A DNA stretch of 64,000 nucleotides from JALSNL01 sp036479585 (GTDB lineage Bacteria; Bacteroidota; Ignavibacteria; Ignavibacteriales; Melioribacteraceae). The DNA lies in the NCBI GenBank assembly GCA_965224785.1, contig OZ245062.1, positions 3,720,001-3,784,000 of the forward strand. The letters run 5' to 3'. The position numbers were made by a program, and so were the translations under genes. Positions 54,401 through 61,513 of the stretch are shown here, one piece after another; within the stretch, counting starts at the first letter, position 1, and each line of letters opens with the position of its first letter. Below the pieces are notes generated by a model. That model was not told where the DNA came from. It ran no database searches and saw only the letters and a list, made by a program, of their open reading frames with translations.

Positions 54401-54796
54401 GTTAATTTCAATTATTTCTGGCTTTTCAGCATCAGTAGGAAGTTCGGCTTCAGCCTTGTCAACTTTTTCTCTTACTTTTGTAAGTGCTTCATCAATATCA
54501 TAACCACCTTCAAACTCAGCTTGTATCATAGAGTATCCTTCAAGCGATGAAGATGTAATTTTTTTTATTTCGGAAATTGCATTAAGTTCTTTCTCAATTG
54601 GCTGGGTAATTAACGATTCAATGTCTTCCGGGGAAACTCCAAAATAAGGTGTTGATACAATTACCAACGGAATGGAAACATCCGGCGCGGCTTCACGTGG
54701 CAAGGATGAATAGGAAGCAATACCAATTACTAGAATTATAAATGTTAGGATGAATACACTTGTTCTGTTATCTATACTTACGTCTGAAATTTTCAT
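51422..54796 (-). CDS. RND-family efflux pump (HAE1/AcrB-like)
   Basis: Inner-membrane proton-driven drug or metabolite exporter. About 12 membrane segments in two halves enclose two large periplasmic regions; starts MKISDVSIDNRTSVFILTF, and the RND signature segments SREAAPDVSIPLV-like (here LPREAAPDVSIP), a GxxLGMLVDNAIVVIENIYKFLEEG stretch (in part: LVDNAIVVIEN) in helix 4 with the proton-relay Asp, and VVNNNIVLIDYI in the second half are present. Length 1124 residues is slightly above AcrB. Last gene of the minus-strand TetR-TolC-adaptor-pump operon; 156 bases separate it from the adaptor gene. Confidence 0.95.
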   Translation of the reverse strand: MKISDVSIDNRTSVFILTFIILVIGIASYSSLPREAAPDVSIPLVIVSTPYFGVSPEDIESLITQPIEKELNAISEIKKITSSSLEGYSMIQAEFEGGYDIDEALTKVREKVDKAEAELPTDAEKPEIIEINFSEFPIMTYNISGPVGLVKLKDIADELQDKIENISGVLEVKISGGLEREVQVNVDANKLVHFKVRFSDVTDAIRNENKTIPGGSIDVENSSFLVRVPGEFDKPFIIQDLIVKLKEGRPIYLKDVAEVKYAFKERTTYARSNEVDCVTLNISKRTGSNIITIADDVKSIIKSYKEKYPETINFQLTVDQSDDTKRSVKNLENNIFSGLVLVLLVLFLLLGGRNAMFVAMAIPLSMLITFILLSLLGITLNMVVLFSLILALGMLVDNAIVVIENIYKFLEEGNDLITSAKMGTKEVAWPITTSTLTTLMAFGPMLFWPGIVGDFMSYLPITLILTLASSLFVALVINPVLASKFMKLEEQNKENKGVLSYFHKASSFFIDKALPKTIKIYESFLSKVLGGERNPKDKISKRTWMGIIAMFAVLFFAIPIMFTVGLPSIVIILIAIILMVLVVMIFTNPKMKVLSFSFMLLIIINLIYGAFDLGTEFFPTVDPKRVFISVEGPTGTNITMSNTIAKKIEKKLKPFLETDVKEYVANVGSSNNPFDGGGQAANKSTITVQFIDYNDRQISSIETAEEIRKAIIGIAGATIEVKKEEAGPPVGKAITVEISGDDLLTLGNLTKEIKKIIKAIPGAVDLNDNYSTGKPEIKVEVNRERAALYGLNTSLIANTLRTAINGFEASKYRINEDEYDITVRLEKAQRESIDILKNIKIVYNDKKGKTLSVPLSSVATVSYDTGPGGVMRKNLKRVVTITGDVDASYNANEVIGIIKKKLAEFNIPPNYEIGYGGQDEFQKESEDFLSRAFMIAFFGIFLILVIQFNSLSQPVMIMFAVAVSLIGVFIGLIVFQMPFGIIMTGIGVISLAGVVVNNNIVLIDYINILRRRGLSARDAVIQAGLRRFRPVTLTAVTTVLGLIPLTFGFGFDLYSFGFESGGSDAAFWRSMGIAVIFGLIFGTVLTLVVVPVLFTAVEDAIARSKTRSAEKRNLKEVKKLVVEE

Positions 54797-54846
54797 AAGG
54801 TTAAATTTTATTTAAAAGATTTTGTTTTCACTTTATAGTTCAAGTT

Positions 54847-54919
54847 ATCATTCCCAACTTACTTGGGAATCCAGCAAATAATAATAACTGGATTTCCGAT
54901 ACAAACATTCGAAAATGAC
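54847..54919. repeat. TATCATTCCC...GAAAATGAC intergenic repeat
   Basis: Nested inverted repeats: ATTCCCAACTT pairs with ACTTGGGAAT, followed by CTGGATTTCCGATACAAACA ending in TTCGAAAATGAC, a core also seen at 30067-30098 and, more divergently, at 43230-43324. It lies between the adaptor and pump genes within the operon. Confidence 0.55.
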
Positions 54920-54952
54920 AAACCAAGAATGGTTAGGAATGGTAGAGAACTT

Positions 54953-56005
54953 TTACTCAACAATCGTTACTTCTTGTCCATCAACCAAATTTTGGAAGCC
55001 AACAACTATTAATTGCTGTCCATTCTCAAGTCCGTTTTCTACAGCAACTTTATTTTCAAATCTATCTAGAATTTTAATTGGATTACTTTTTGCAATTCCG
55101 TTTTCAAAAACAAAAACCATATAACCATTATCGGTTCTAGTTACAACATCATCCGGTATTGAAATCATATTTGGATATGTATTTTGCTCAACTGAAACTT
55201 CGGCTATCATTCCTGGTTTTAATAATTTGTTTTTATTTTTTATAATTATCTCAACGGGAAAAGTTCTATTGTTTCCATCTAAAGTAGAACCGACAAATGA
55301 AATTTTTCCATCAATCAAATCAGAGTCAACATCACCAACCTTAACTTTTACATTTTGATTTCTTTTAATTTTAGCAGCAAACTTTTCTGGAACTCCAGCA
55401 ACAACTTTTACAACTGAGTTTTGTACAAGAGAAATAACTGGTGTTCCCGGTGGAGCAAACTCTCCCTCTTCAATATACTTTGCATCAATTGTCCCACTAA
55501 AATTAGCAACAATAAATGTATTATTGTACCTTGCGTTCATTAACTCATAATTGGCTTTCGCTTGGTCTCGTTCCGATTTTGATTTTAGATATTGAAACTC
55601 ACTACTGATATTGTCATTGTATATCTTTTCTTGTTTCGCAAAATTTATTTCAGCAAAATCGTACTTTGCTTTTGCTGCATCCATACTTGCCTTTGCAACT
55701 GCATTGTCTAACTCAACAATGGTTTCTCCCTTTGCAACATAAGAGCCTTTACTTTTTAGATATTTTCTTATTTTTCCGCCTTCTAGAAAACTTAAGTTGG
55801 CTTTGTTTAAAGGTTGAACAGCTCCAATAATTTTAATGTAAGAGGTATAGTTTTCTCCTTGAATTTTTTCTACTTCAACATTGACTAAGTTTTTTTCTTC
55901 AACCTTAGCTTCTTGTTCAGCTTCTGCATCTCCACAACTGCTTACAAATATTATTGAAAAAGAAATTGCAAAGAGAAGTGCTAATTGTTTAATGTTTTTT
56001 TTCAT
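54953..56005 (-). CDS. RND efflux periplasmic adaptor lipoprotein
   Basis: Membrane-fusion protein linking the pump to the outer-membrane channel. A lipoprotein signal ends at Cys24 (VSSCGD). A lipoyl/hairpin region is seen with KGSYVAKGETIVELDNAVAKASMDAAKAKYDFAE (quoted in part), a coiled coil (about 100-150), a beta-barrel domain and a proximal domain with GMIAEVSVEQ. Length of 350 residues is typical. It lies 117 bases after the TolC gene and 156 before the pump, with short dispersed repeats in both gaps. Confidence 0.93.
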   Translation of the reverse strand: MKKNIKQLALLFAISFSIIFVSSCGDAEAEQEAKVEEKNLVNVEVEKIQGENYTSYIKIIGAVQPLNKANLSFLEGGKIRKYLKSKGSYVAKGETIVELDNAVAKASMDAAKAKYDFAEINFAKQEKIYNDNISSEFQYLKSKSERDQAKANYELMNARYNNTFIVANFSGTIDAKYIEEGEFAPPGTPVISLVQNSVVKVVAGVPEKFAAKIKRNQNVKVKVGDVDSDLIDGKISFVGSTLDGNNRTFPVEIIIKNKNKLLKPGMIAEVSVEQNTYPNMISIPDDVVTRTDNGYMVFVFENGIAKSNPIKILDRFENKVAVENGLENGQQLIVVGFQNLVDGQEVTIVE

Positions 56006-56049
56006 ATATGAACCTAGAAATTATTGTTAATAATAAGCGTTTGTTATTT

Positions 56050-56110
56050 ACAGATTACTAATCTGCTGTACGTTAAAACCGGTACATCGTAACACAGATT
56101 AGTAATCTGT
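56050..56110. repeat. Inverted pair of CAGATTACTAATCTG elements
   Basis: ACAGATTACTAATCTG (56050-56065) is perfectly complementary to CAGATTAGTAATCTGT (56095-56110), and each arm is itself a palindrome (CAGATTA-x-TAATCTG). The spacer holds TACGTT and ATCGTAAC, related to the tails of the other copies. It lies between the TolC and adaptor genes, inside the operon. Confidence 0.7.
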
Positions 56111-56122
56111 GAAACTTTAAAA

Positions 56123-57448
56123 TTAATACTCAATCAAATCAAAATTCTTGCCCATTATTAAATCAAGTCTTGCGTGGGCAATAAAATAATCGTGAATTGT
56201 TGTTAAGTAATTTGTATTTGAATCAATTAGAGAAACCATACTATTAAGAACTTCCAACTGTGAAGACAATCCAGCTTTATATCGTTTGGTTGAAATATCA
56301 TAGCCTCTTTGCGATTCATCCAAAGCACTTTTGTATGCTTCTTTTTGTTCTGTTAAACTTTTTATTTCTAAGTAAATATTTTCAAATTCATTCTTAATTT
56401 CGGCTTTTATTTTTTTTAATCTTTCAATTGATTTTTTGTGTTCAAGTTCAGCTTGCTCAACCTTGGAGCTTGTTGCAAAACCACTAAAGATTGGAATTTT
56501 TAAATTTAACCCAACTGAAATTGCATCTTGAAATCGCCAATTTTTTATTGATCTATCGTCTTCTTCTTGAGCTTGAGTTTGGTAATTTCCAAATCCATAA
56601 AGTGATGGAAGGTGTCCAGTAAAAGCATAGGATGTAGCAAGGTCTTGTAACTTTTCATTTAATTCACTTTGTTTAATTAGTTTGTTATTGCTGTAAGCAA
56701 AGCCAACACCTTTTTCAAATTCTGGAAGGGAAAGATTCTTAAAATTTAAGCTATCTTCTATAACAATTTTTTCAGAATTAGTTAAACCCATTATTAGTCT
56801 TAAATTATTCTCAGCTTTTTTCTTTTGATTTTTGGAACGGCTTAAAGCAGGAATTAAATTCTTATATTGAACTTTAGCTTTAATAAAATCTTGCTCAGAA
56901 GTTAAACCAGTATTGAACATTGACTTGGTATTGTTTCTGTTTAATTCCGCTCTTTTAATTTGACTTTCAACTAGTTTTACAAATTCATTTGATAAAAGAT
57001 AAGTGTAATAACTTTGCTTTACCTTAACAACTAATTCCTCTTCTGAATAATCCACAGCCTTAGATGAAATTTCTGCAAAAGTTTTAGCTACACTTATTGC
57101 AAGAAACATTGCTCCAGAAAATAATGGTTGCTCCAAATTAACGGAGGCAGAAAGAGAGTTTGTCGAACCCATCTTAAACCTTTGGGTCTCTCCGCCAAGA
57201 TCAAAAATAAATTCGGGTCTTTTAATTGCACGTGAGTAATTTGCACTTCCTTTAATTGATGGAAAGACTGACGAGCCATAGGCTTCATCTATTTTCTCAT
57301 TTGCAATTTGGTTATCATACAAAACTTGTTTGTGATCGTGATTATTTTTAAGTGCTACATGTACACATTCTTCTAAGGTTAAAGTTTGTTGTGCTGCTAT
57401 ATTTATAAAACTAAATAATACAGACGTTAACAATATTATTTTCTTCAC
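56123..57448 (-). CDS. TolC-family outer-membrane efflux channel
   Basis: Outer-membrane exit duct for the RND pump. Signal peptide (MKKIILLTSVLFSFINIAAQ), then TLEECVHVALKNNHD, two internally similar halves of long coiled-coil helices separated by short beta segments, with an LSASVNLEQPLFSGAMF strand-type segment and the mirrored ISVGLNLKIPIFSGFATS. This duplicated layout defines the family. Length 441 residues is normal. It starts 9 bases after the TetR gene's stop; the adaptor gene follows after 117 bases. Confidence 0.94.
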   Translation of the reverse strand: MKKIILLTSVLFSFINIAAQQTLTLEECVHVALKNNHDHKQVLYDNQIANEKIDEAYGSSVFPSIKGSANYSRAIKRPEFIFDLGGETQRFKMGSTNSLSASVNLEQPLFSGAMFLAISVAKTFAEISSKAVDYSEEELVVKVKQSYYTYLLSNEFVKLVESQIKRAELNRNNTKSMFNTGLTSEQDFIKAKVQYKNLIPALSRSKNQKKKAENNLRLIMGLTNSEKIVIEDSLNFKNLSLPEFEKGVGFAYSNNKLIKQSELNEKLQDLATSYAFTGHLPSLYGFGNYQTQAQEEDDRSIKNWRFQDAISVGLNLKIPIFSGFATSSKVEQAELEHKKSIERLKKIKAEIKNEFENIYLEIKSLTEQKEAYKSALDESQRGYDISTKRYKAGLSSQLEVLNSMVSLIDSNTNYLTTIHDYFIAHARLDLIMGKNFDLIEY

Positions 57449-57457
57449 TATAAATTC

Positions 57458-58117
57458 CTATCTTTTTGAAATTCCATTAAACAACGTGGCAACAATAAAA
57501 TTACCAGCTTCCACTAAATCTTTTTTTGTTTGCAAAACACTTCTAGATTTATTTTTCATTATTAAAATTGAATGGAAATATGGGAAAGTTAAATTCCTAA
57601 ACAAAATAACAAAATGATCTGGATTAATTTTTTCAATCTCTTTATTCTTTATTGCCAAGTTTATTTTTGACTTAAATATTTTAGTTGCTTCTATTCTGTA
57701 GTTTTTAATCACTTTTGATTTTCTAACTTTTTCAATTGCATTCATTTCTGTTCGTAACCTTAACAACATTAAAAATGCCGACCTATCTACTGCGACAAAC
57801 TCTACCAGATAATCTATTAGTTGAGAAATAAATTCACAAAGTGTTTTTGACTTAGTGCTAATTTTTTTTAATTCAGATAAATAATCATCTGTAATTCTAT
57901 TAATAATTTCAACATAAATGTCTTCTTTGTTTTCAAAGTAATTATACAAAGTTCCTTTTCCAAACTCGGAGGCTTCAGCTATGTCTTCTAGTTTTGTACC
58001 ATCAAAACCTTTGGTCGCAAATAAATTTGCCGCTACATCAAGAATTTCAAAACGCTTTAATAAGCGTTCTCTTTCTTTTCGTGTAAGGTTTTTATTTTTT
58101 TCTAAAAAAATTAGCAT
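57458..58117 (-). CDS. TetR-family transcriptional regulator
   Basis: Probable local repressor of the efflux operon. The N-terminal helix-turn-helix reads RFEILDVAANLFATKGFDGTKLEDIAEASEFGKGTLYNYF, of which the core is TLYNYFENKEDIY at about residues 50-62. The rest is a helical ligand domain. Length 219 residues is typical. It is the first gene of the operon, 9 bases before the TolC gene, so it is expected to control its own promoter in the 267-base gap upstream (58118-58384); a hairpin-like AGCAAGC/GCTTGCT pair at 58222-58228 and 58259-58265 lies there, but I cannot tie it to the regulator. Confidence 0.93.
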   Translation of the reverse strand: MLIFLEKNKNLTRKERERLLKRFEILDVAANLFATKGFDGTKLEDIAEASEFGKGTLYNYFENKEDIYVEIINRITDDYLSELKKISTKSKTLCEFISQLIDYLVEFVAVDRSAFLMLLRLRTEMNAIEKVRKSKVIKNYRIEATKIFKSKINLAIKNKEIEKINPDHFVILFRNLTFPYFHSILIMKNKSRSVLQTKKDLVEAGNFIVATLFNGISKR

Positions 58118-58384
58118 CGTAAATAGTTAGTTGAAATTGCAAGCTATAAACTTATAGGTTCTAATAATGAATTTCAAGTCATTTTTTTGAAACACGGGTC
58201 AAAAAAGAGTCTTGGGTCTTTAGCAAGCAACTACATATAAACGACATGCTCATTGGACGCTTGCTTTTGAAATAAGTTTTAGAAGTTGTGGCGAGTAGTT
58301 TTTAAATTTTTTGCATGATTTTTTAAAGCACAAAGTTTTATGTTTCAATGCTTTGGTATTTTAATGTTTTCGCAAAAGAAGGTC

Positions 58385-60562
58385 TTAACTCTCTATTAAA
58401 TTTCCTTCTGTGCTTACGTAACCTTGCTGGTTGTTGGATTCCTCAACAATAAATTGTTGTGAAAGGTTTTGTAAATTTTCCGAAAGCTGACTTAAATCTA
58501 CTGTTGCCAAAGCAATTTGTTCTGTACTGTTTGCAGACTCTAAAGTAACATTATTTATTGTTATCATATTTGTTCTAATTTGTTGAATAGTTGCAGCCTC
58601 TTCGTGGCTAGACATTGAAACGTTATCAATTTCTCGAACAAGTTCATTATTCTTACACTTTATTTCCTTAAGTGCTAAGGCTGTTTTTTCTACTAGCTCT
58701 ATCCCAGATAGGGCTTCATTGTTTCCCTTTTTAATTGACTGAATTGCATCTGTTGTTCCATTTTGAATTTTTTCAACCATTTCAGAAATTTCATTTGTTG
58801 CTTTAATTGTTCTTTCAGCTAATTTTCTAACTTCGTCAGCAACTACAGCAAACCCACGTCCGTGTTCTCCTGCTCTTGCTGCTTCTATTGCCGCATTTAG
58901 TGCTAACAAATTTGTTTGTTCTGCAATTTCGTCTATTACATCCGTTACATGTCCAATTTTTTCAGTTTCTTTTCCTAAGCTTTCTATAACCTTTACACTA
59001 TCAAAAACTATTTCTGATATCTTGTTAATTCCTTCTTCAGTTTTTGCAACTGCACTTTCACCCTCTTTTACTTTTTCTCCAGCCTCATTAGCCAAGCCAA
59101 CAACCAGCTCAATACTGTTAGAAATGCTCTTATTATTTTCTGCCATATCTTCAACAGATTGTGTTACTTCGTTTGTTTGTGTGCTTTGTTCTTCAGCGCT
59201 AGCTGCCATAATTTCTGTGTTAGACGAAATTTCGATACTTGCACTTGCGGTTGCAGCAATAGCATCAGAGAGTTGAATAATTATTTCTTTTATTCTATTC
59301 ACCGAAAAATTAAAGCCATTAAATAACCTTCCAATGTCATCGTCATCGTTTATGGGTAAAACAATTACTGTTAAATCTCCATTGGAAAATTTTTCCATTG
59401 CTATTAGAATTTCTTGAGTACTGGCTTTTAGATATTGTAACTGTTCATTTATTCTATTTGTAAACCTCTTATAGTTATTTGCAATGTTGCTTATTTCATC
59501 ATTGCTGTTTATGTCAACAATCCCATTGCTTCTTCCTTCTAGGTAATCTTCAGCCGATGATGTAAGTAGATTAAGTGGATCAAAAATTTTTCTTTTCATT
59601 GCATATACAACAACTATTGCCATTATTAAAGCAACTAATAGTATAAAGAATATGTTAATCATCATTATTTCATGAACACTATTGATTGCCTCTGTTAAGT
59701 TTGAAAAAACTATTATTCCACCAATTTTATTATTTGCATAATCATATATTGGAATTGTTGTTGTTGCAAATATGCTATCGTTAAGTTCTGTTTTTGTTAA
59801 CTCATTTGTTAATTCCGCATTTTTAATTTCATCTTTTAATGTAATGTTTGAATATTTATAAAAATTAATGCTACCATTTATTATATCTTCTTTGTTTGTG
59901 ATAAATCTGCGAGCTTTTTCAAACACACTTTCTTCTATACCAATTGCATAATCAATATTTAAAGTGTTCTTTATTCCATCTAAAATATTTTCTATACTTA
60001 CGCCAAACTCCACAGTTCCAATATGTTTTCCCTCAAAATTTACAGGATGAACTATTCTTAATCCGGGACCACCTCTTCCAACCTCTAAGCCGGAAACAAT
60101 AGATTCATTTTTGTTCGCTTCAACTACAGTTGCCCTAAATGATGAAAGATCATCCCCAAACTTTTCTGGTTTATGAAGTCTTAAGAAAGAAGTACTATTG
60201 GGATAGTGAAATTGAAATTGTTGTATTCCGTGCTTCTCTTTAAGTGTGCTATTGTAAAGTGGCAATAAACTTGAGATTATTTCGGTTCGATTGTTTTCAG
60301 CAAATAATTTTTTAATGCTATTGTCATTTAGCATAACATCAAGAGTCATTCTTAAGTCATGCTCTTTAACTGAAATTTGTTCTGAAAACATTTTTTGGAA
60401 TGTAGCAAATTTATTTTTTGCTTCAGCCTCTAAAGCCTCTGTTGAGTTTGAAAAGGTAAGATAGTACGAAACGGCAGATACAAAAATAGCACCGCTAACT
60501 ATAAGTACTGAAATTTTAGAATAAATAGAGTTGAAAATTTTTACTTTTCCTGTTGGGATCAT
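58385..60562 (-). CDS. Methyl-accepting chemotaxis protein with a dCache-type sensor
   Basis: Chemoreceptor. A first membrane helix (about 15-36) is followed by a large periplasmic sensor of about 260 residues with SFLRLHKPEKFGDDLSSFRA and GGPGLRIVHPV, which fit the double-Cache family. A second membrane helix (about 300-320), a HAMP (about 322-375), a second HAMP-like stretch (about 380-430) and the cytoplasmic signalling domain follow, with the hairpin tip EIAEQTNLLALNAAIEAARAGEHGRGFAVV (545-574, quoted in pieces: DEIAEQTNLLALNAA, GEHGRGFAVVADEV). No C-terminal CheR pentapeptide. Length 725 residues. No che genes are in the window, so its partners are elsewhere. Confidence 0.92.
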   Translation of the reverse strand: MIPTGKVKIFNSIYSKISVLIVSGAIFVSAVSYYLTFSNSTEALEAEAKNKFATFQKMFSEQISVKEHDLRMTLDVMLNDNSIKKLFAENNRTEIISSLLPLYNSTLKEKHGIQQFQFHYPNSTSFLRLHKPEKFGDDLSSFRATVVEANKNESIVSGLEVGRGGPGLRIVHPVNFEGKHIGTVEFGVSIENILDGIKNTLNIDYAIGIEESVFEKARRFITNKEDIINGSINFYKYSNITLKDEIKNAELTNELTKTELNDSIFATTTIPIYDYANNKIGGIIVFSNLTEAINSVHEIMMINIFFILLVALIMAIVVVYAMKRKIFDPLNLLTSSAEDYLEGRSNGIVDINSNDEISNIANNYKRFTNRINEQLQYLKASTQEILIAMEKFSNGDLTVIVLPINDDDDIGRLFNGFNFSVNRIKEIIIQLSDAIAATASASIEISSNTEIMAASAEEQSTQTNEVTQSVEDMAENNKSISNSIELVVGLANEAGEKVKEGESAVAKTEEGINKISEIVFDSVKVIESLGKETEKIGHVTDVIDEIAEQTNLLALNAAIEAARAGEHGRGFAVVADEVRKLAERTIKATNEISEMVEKIQNGTTDAIQSIKKGNNEALSGIELVEKTALALKEIKCKNNELVREIDNVSMSSHEEAATIQQIRTNMITINNVTLESANSTEQIALATVDLSQLSENLQNLSQQFIVEESNNQQGYVSTEGNLIES

Positions 60563-60731
60563 TTAAACACCTTAAAAAATGAAATTGGTTATTTAACCTT
60601 TTGATCCCTGCCCTTAGAAAACTATCGAAAAATATTTTTTGCTGTTTAGTTTAAAACTACGTTGGTTGTTTTTTTACAAAGCCCTTTATTCTTATAGGCT
60701 GCGGTGGTTGATTTCTCACATAATTACAAAG

Positions 60732-61358
60732 CTAATCTTCGTAAGGTTCTATATTTATTTTTTGCTCTAAATAAAAAATACGTTTTGGTTTCTTAAACTT
60801 TTTTCTAATTTCAAAGGGGTAGTCAAGTTCAGTTGAAGATTTTATTTCAGTAAGCCCGGATTTCCCTCGCTTAATTCTTTTTACAATATCGTAACTAAAC
60901 TTAAAAGTTATGTCTTTAGTAGAAATAGTTTCTCTTATAAGAAAGTATTCGCTTTCTTTATCAACTATTATTTCTCTAATTTTTTGATTTTCATATAGCA
61001 CTTTATCAACAGCTGTTTGTTCGGTATATTCTCTTAGCGTATTTACAATTTTTACCTCTGCGGGAATAACGCTAATTCGATCAAACTCTAAGTTTAGAAA
61101 AGTTAGCATTTCGTCCGCTGTAAAATACATTCTGCCAATTAAATTTCCTTCTTCACTAACTTTGTGTTTAATATTTGTAATATCCTGAACTGTAAACTTT
61201 GTGCCATCTTTATCAACCCTATATACTTCGCCAGGGCGACCATTTGTTCTTGGGGTGGAAAATGTTTTAAAGTTTTTTAAGATAGCATTTGGTGGTAAGG
61301 TTTGTCCACACAAATCTAAGGCTAGGGAAAAAACAAAAAAGAATAATATCGATTTCAT
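60732..61358 (-). CDS. Hypothetical exported protein
   Basis: A 208-residue protein of unknown family. A signal peptide (MKSILFFFVFSLALDLCGQ) is followed by a basic, strand-rich region with GRPGEVYRVDKDGTKFTVQD and several Ile/Val/Phe-rich strands, and a Lys-rich tail. No lipobox, Cys pair or enzyme motif. It lies 169 bases upstream of the chemoreceptor gene on the same strand and is divergent from the large regulator at 61514, with a 155-base gap between. Confidence 0.68.
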   Translation of the reverse strand: MKSILFFFVFSLALDLCGQTLPPNAILKNFKTFSTPRTNGRPGEVYRVDKDGTKFTVQDITNIKHKVSEEGNLIGRMYFTADEMLTFLNLEFDRISVIPAEVKIVNTLREYTEQTAVDKVLYENQKIREIIVDKESEYFLIRETISTKDITFKFSYDIVKRIKRGKSGLTEIKSSTELDYPFEIRKKFKKPKRIFYLEQKINIEPYED

Positions 61359-61513
61359 AGCAATCTGTTAAATAATTTATTTGATTGTTTAATGTGAAGC
61401 TTAATTCATAATATTGAATATTTAGATAATCGAAAAAAATATTCTTTAGTTAATAAAATTATTTGGATTGATTTTGCAAATCTAATTTAGTACTATGCAT
61501 TTTAACCTCCTAA
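61359..61513. other. Divergent 155-base gap
   Basis: Between the hypothetical exported protein (minus) and the SBP-PAS-AAA+ regulator (plus). A+T-rich, no repeat of the families seen elsewhere. The plus-strand TTGGATTGATTTTGCA near 61462-61477 resembles a sigma-54 -24/-12 pair but with the GG-to-GC spacing one base short, so I do not call it. Confidence 0.35.

Noticed and set aside
58222..58265. AGCAAGC/GCTTGCT inverted repeat as terminator or TetR operator
   Set aside because: The arms are only 7 bp with a 30-base loop, and no gene ends there in the right orientation; too weak to assign.
60563..60731. Possible c-di-GMP (GEMM-type) riboswitch upstream of the chemoreceptor
   Set aside because: The minus strand has CAACCACCGCAGCC and AGGGCAGGGATC stretches that recall such motifs, but the paired helices and the conserved tetraloop-receptor parts are not present.
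61462..61477. Sigma-54-like -24/-12 pair before the large regulator
   Set aside because: TTGG and TTGC are present but GG and GC are 9 bases apart rather than the strict 10, so I do not call a promoter.
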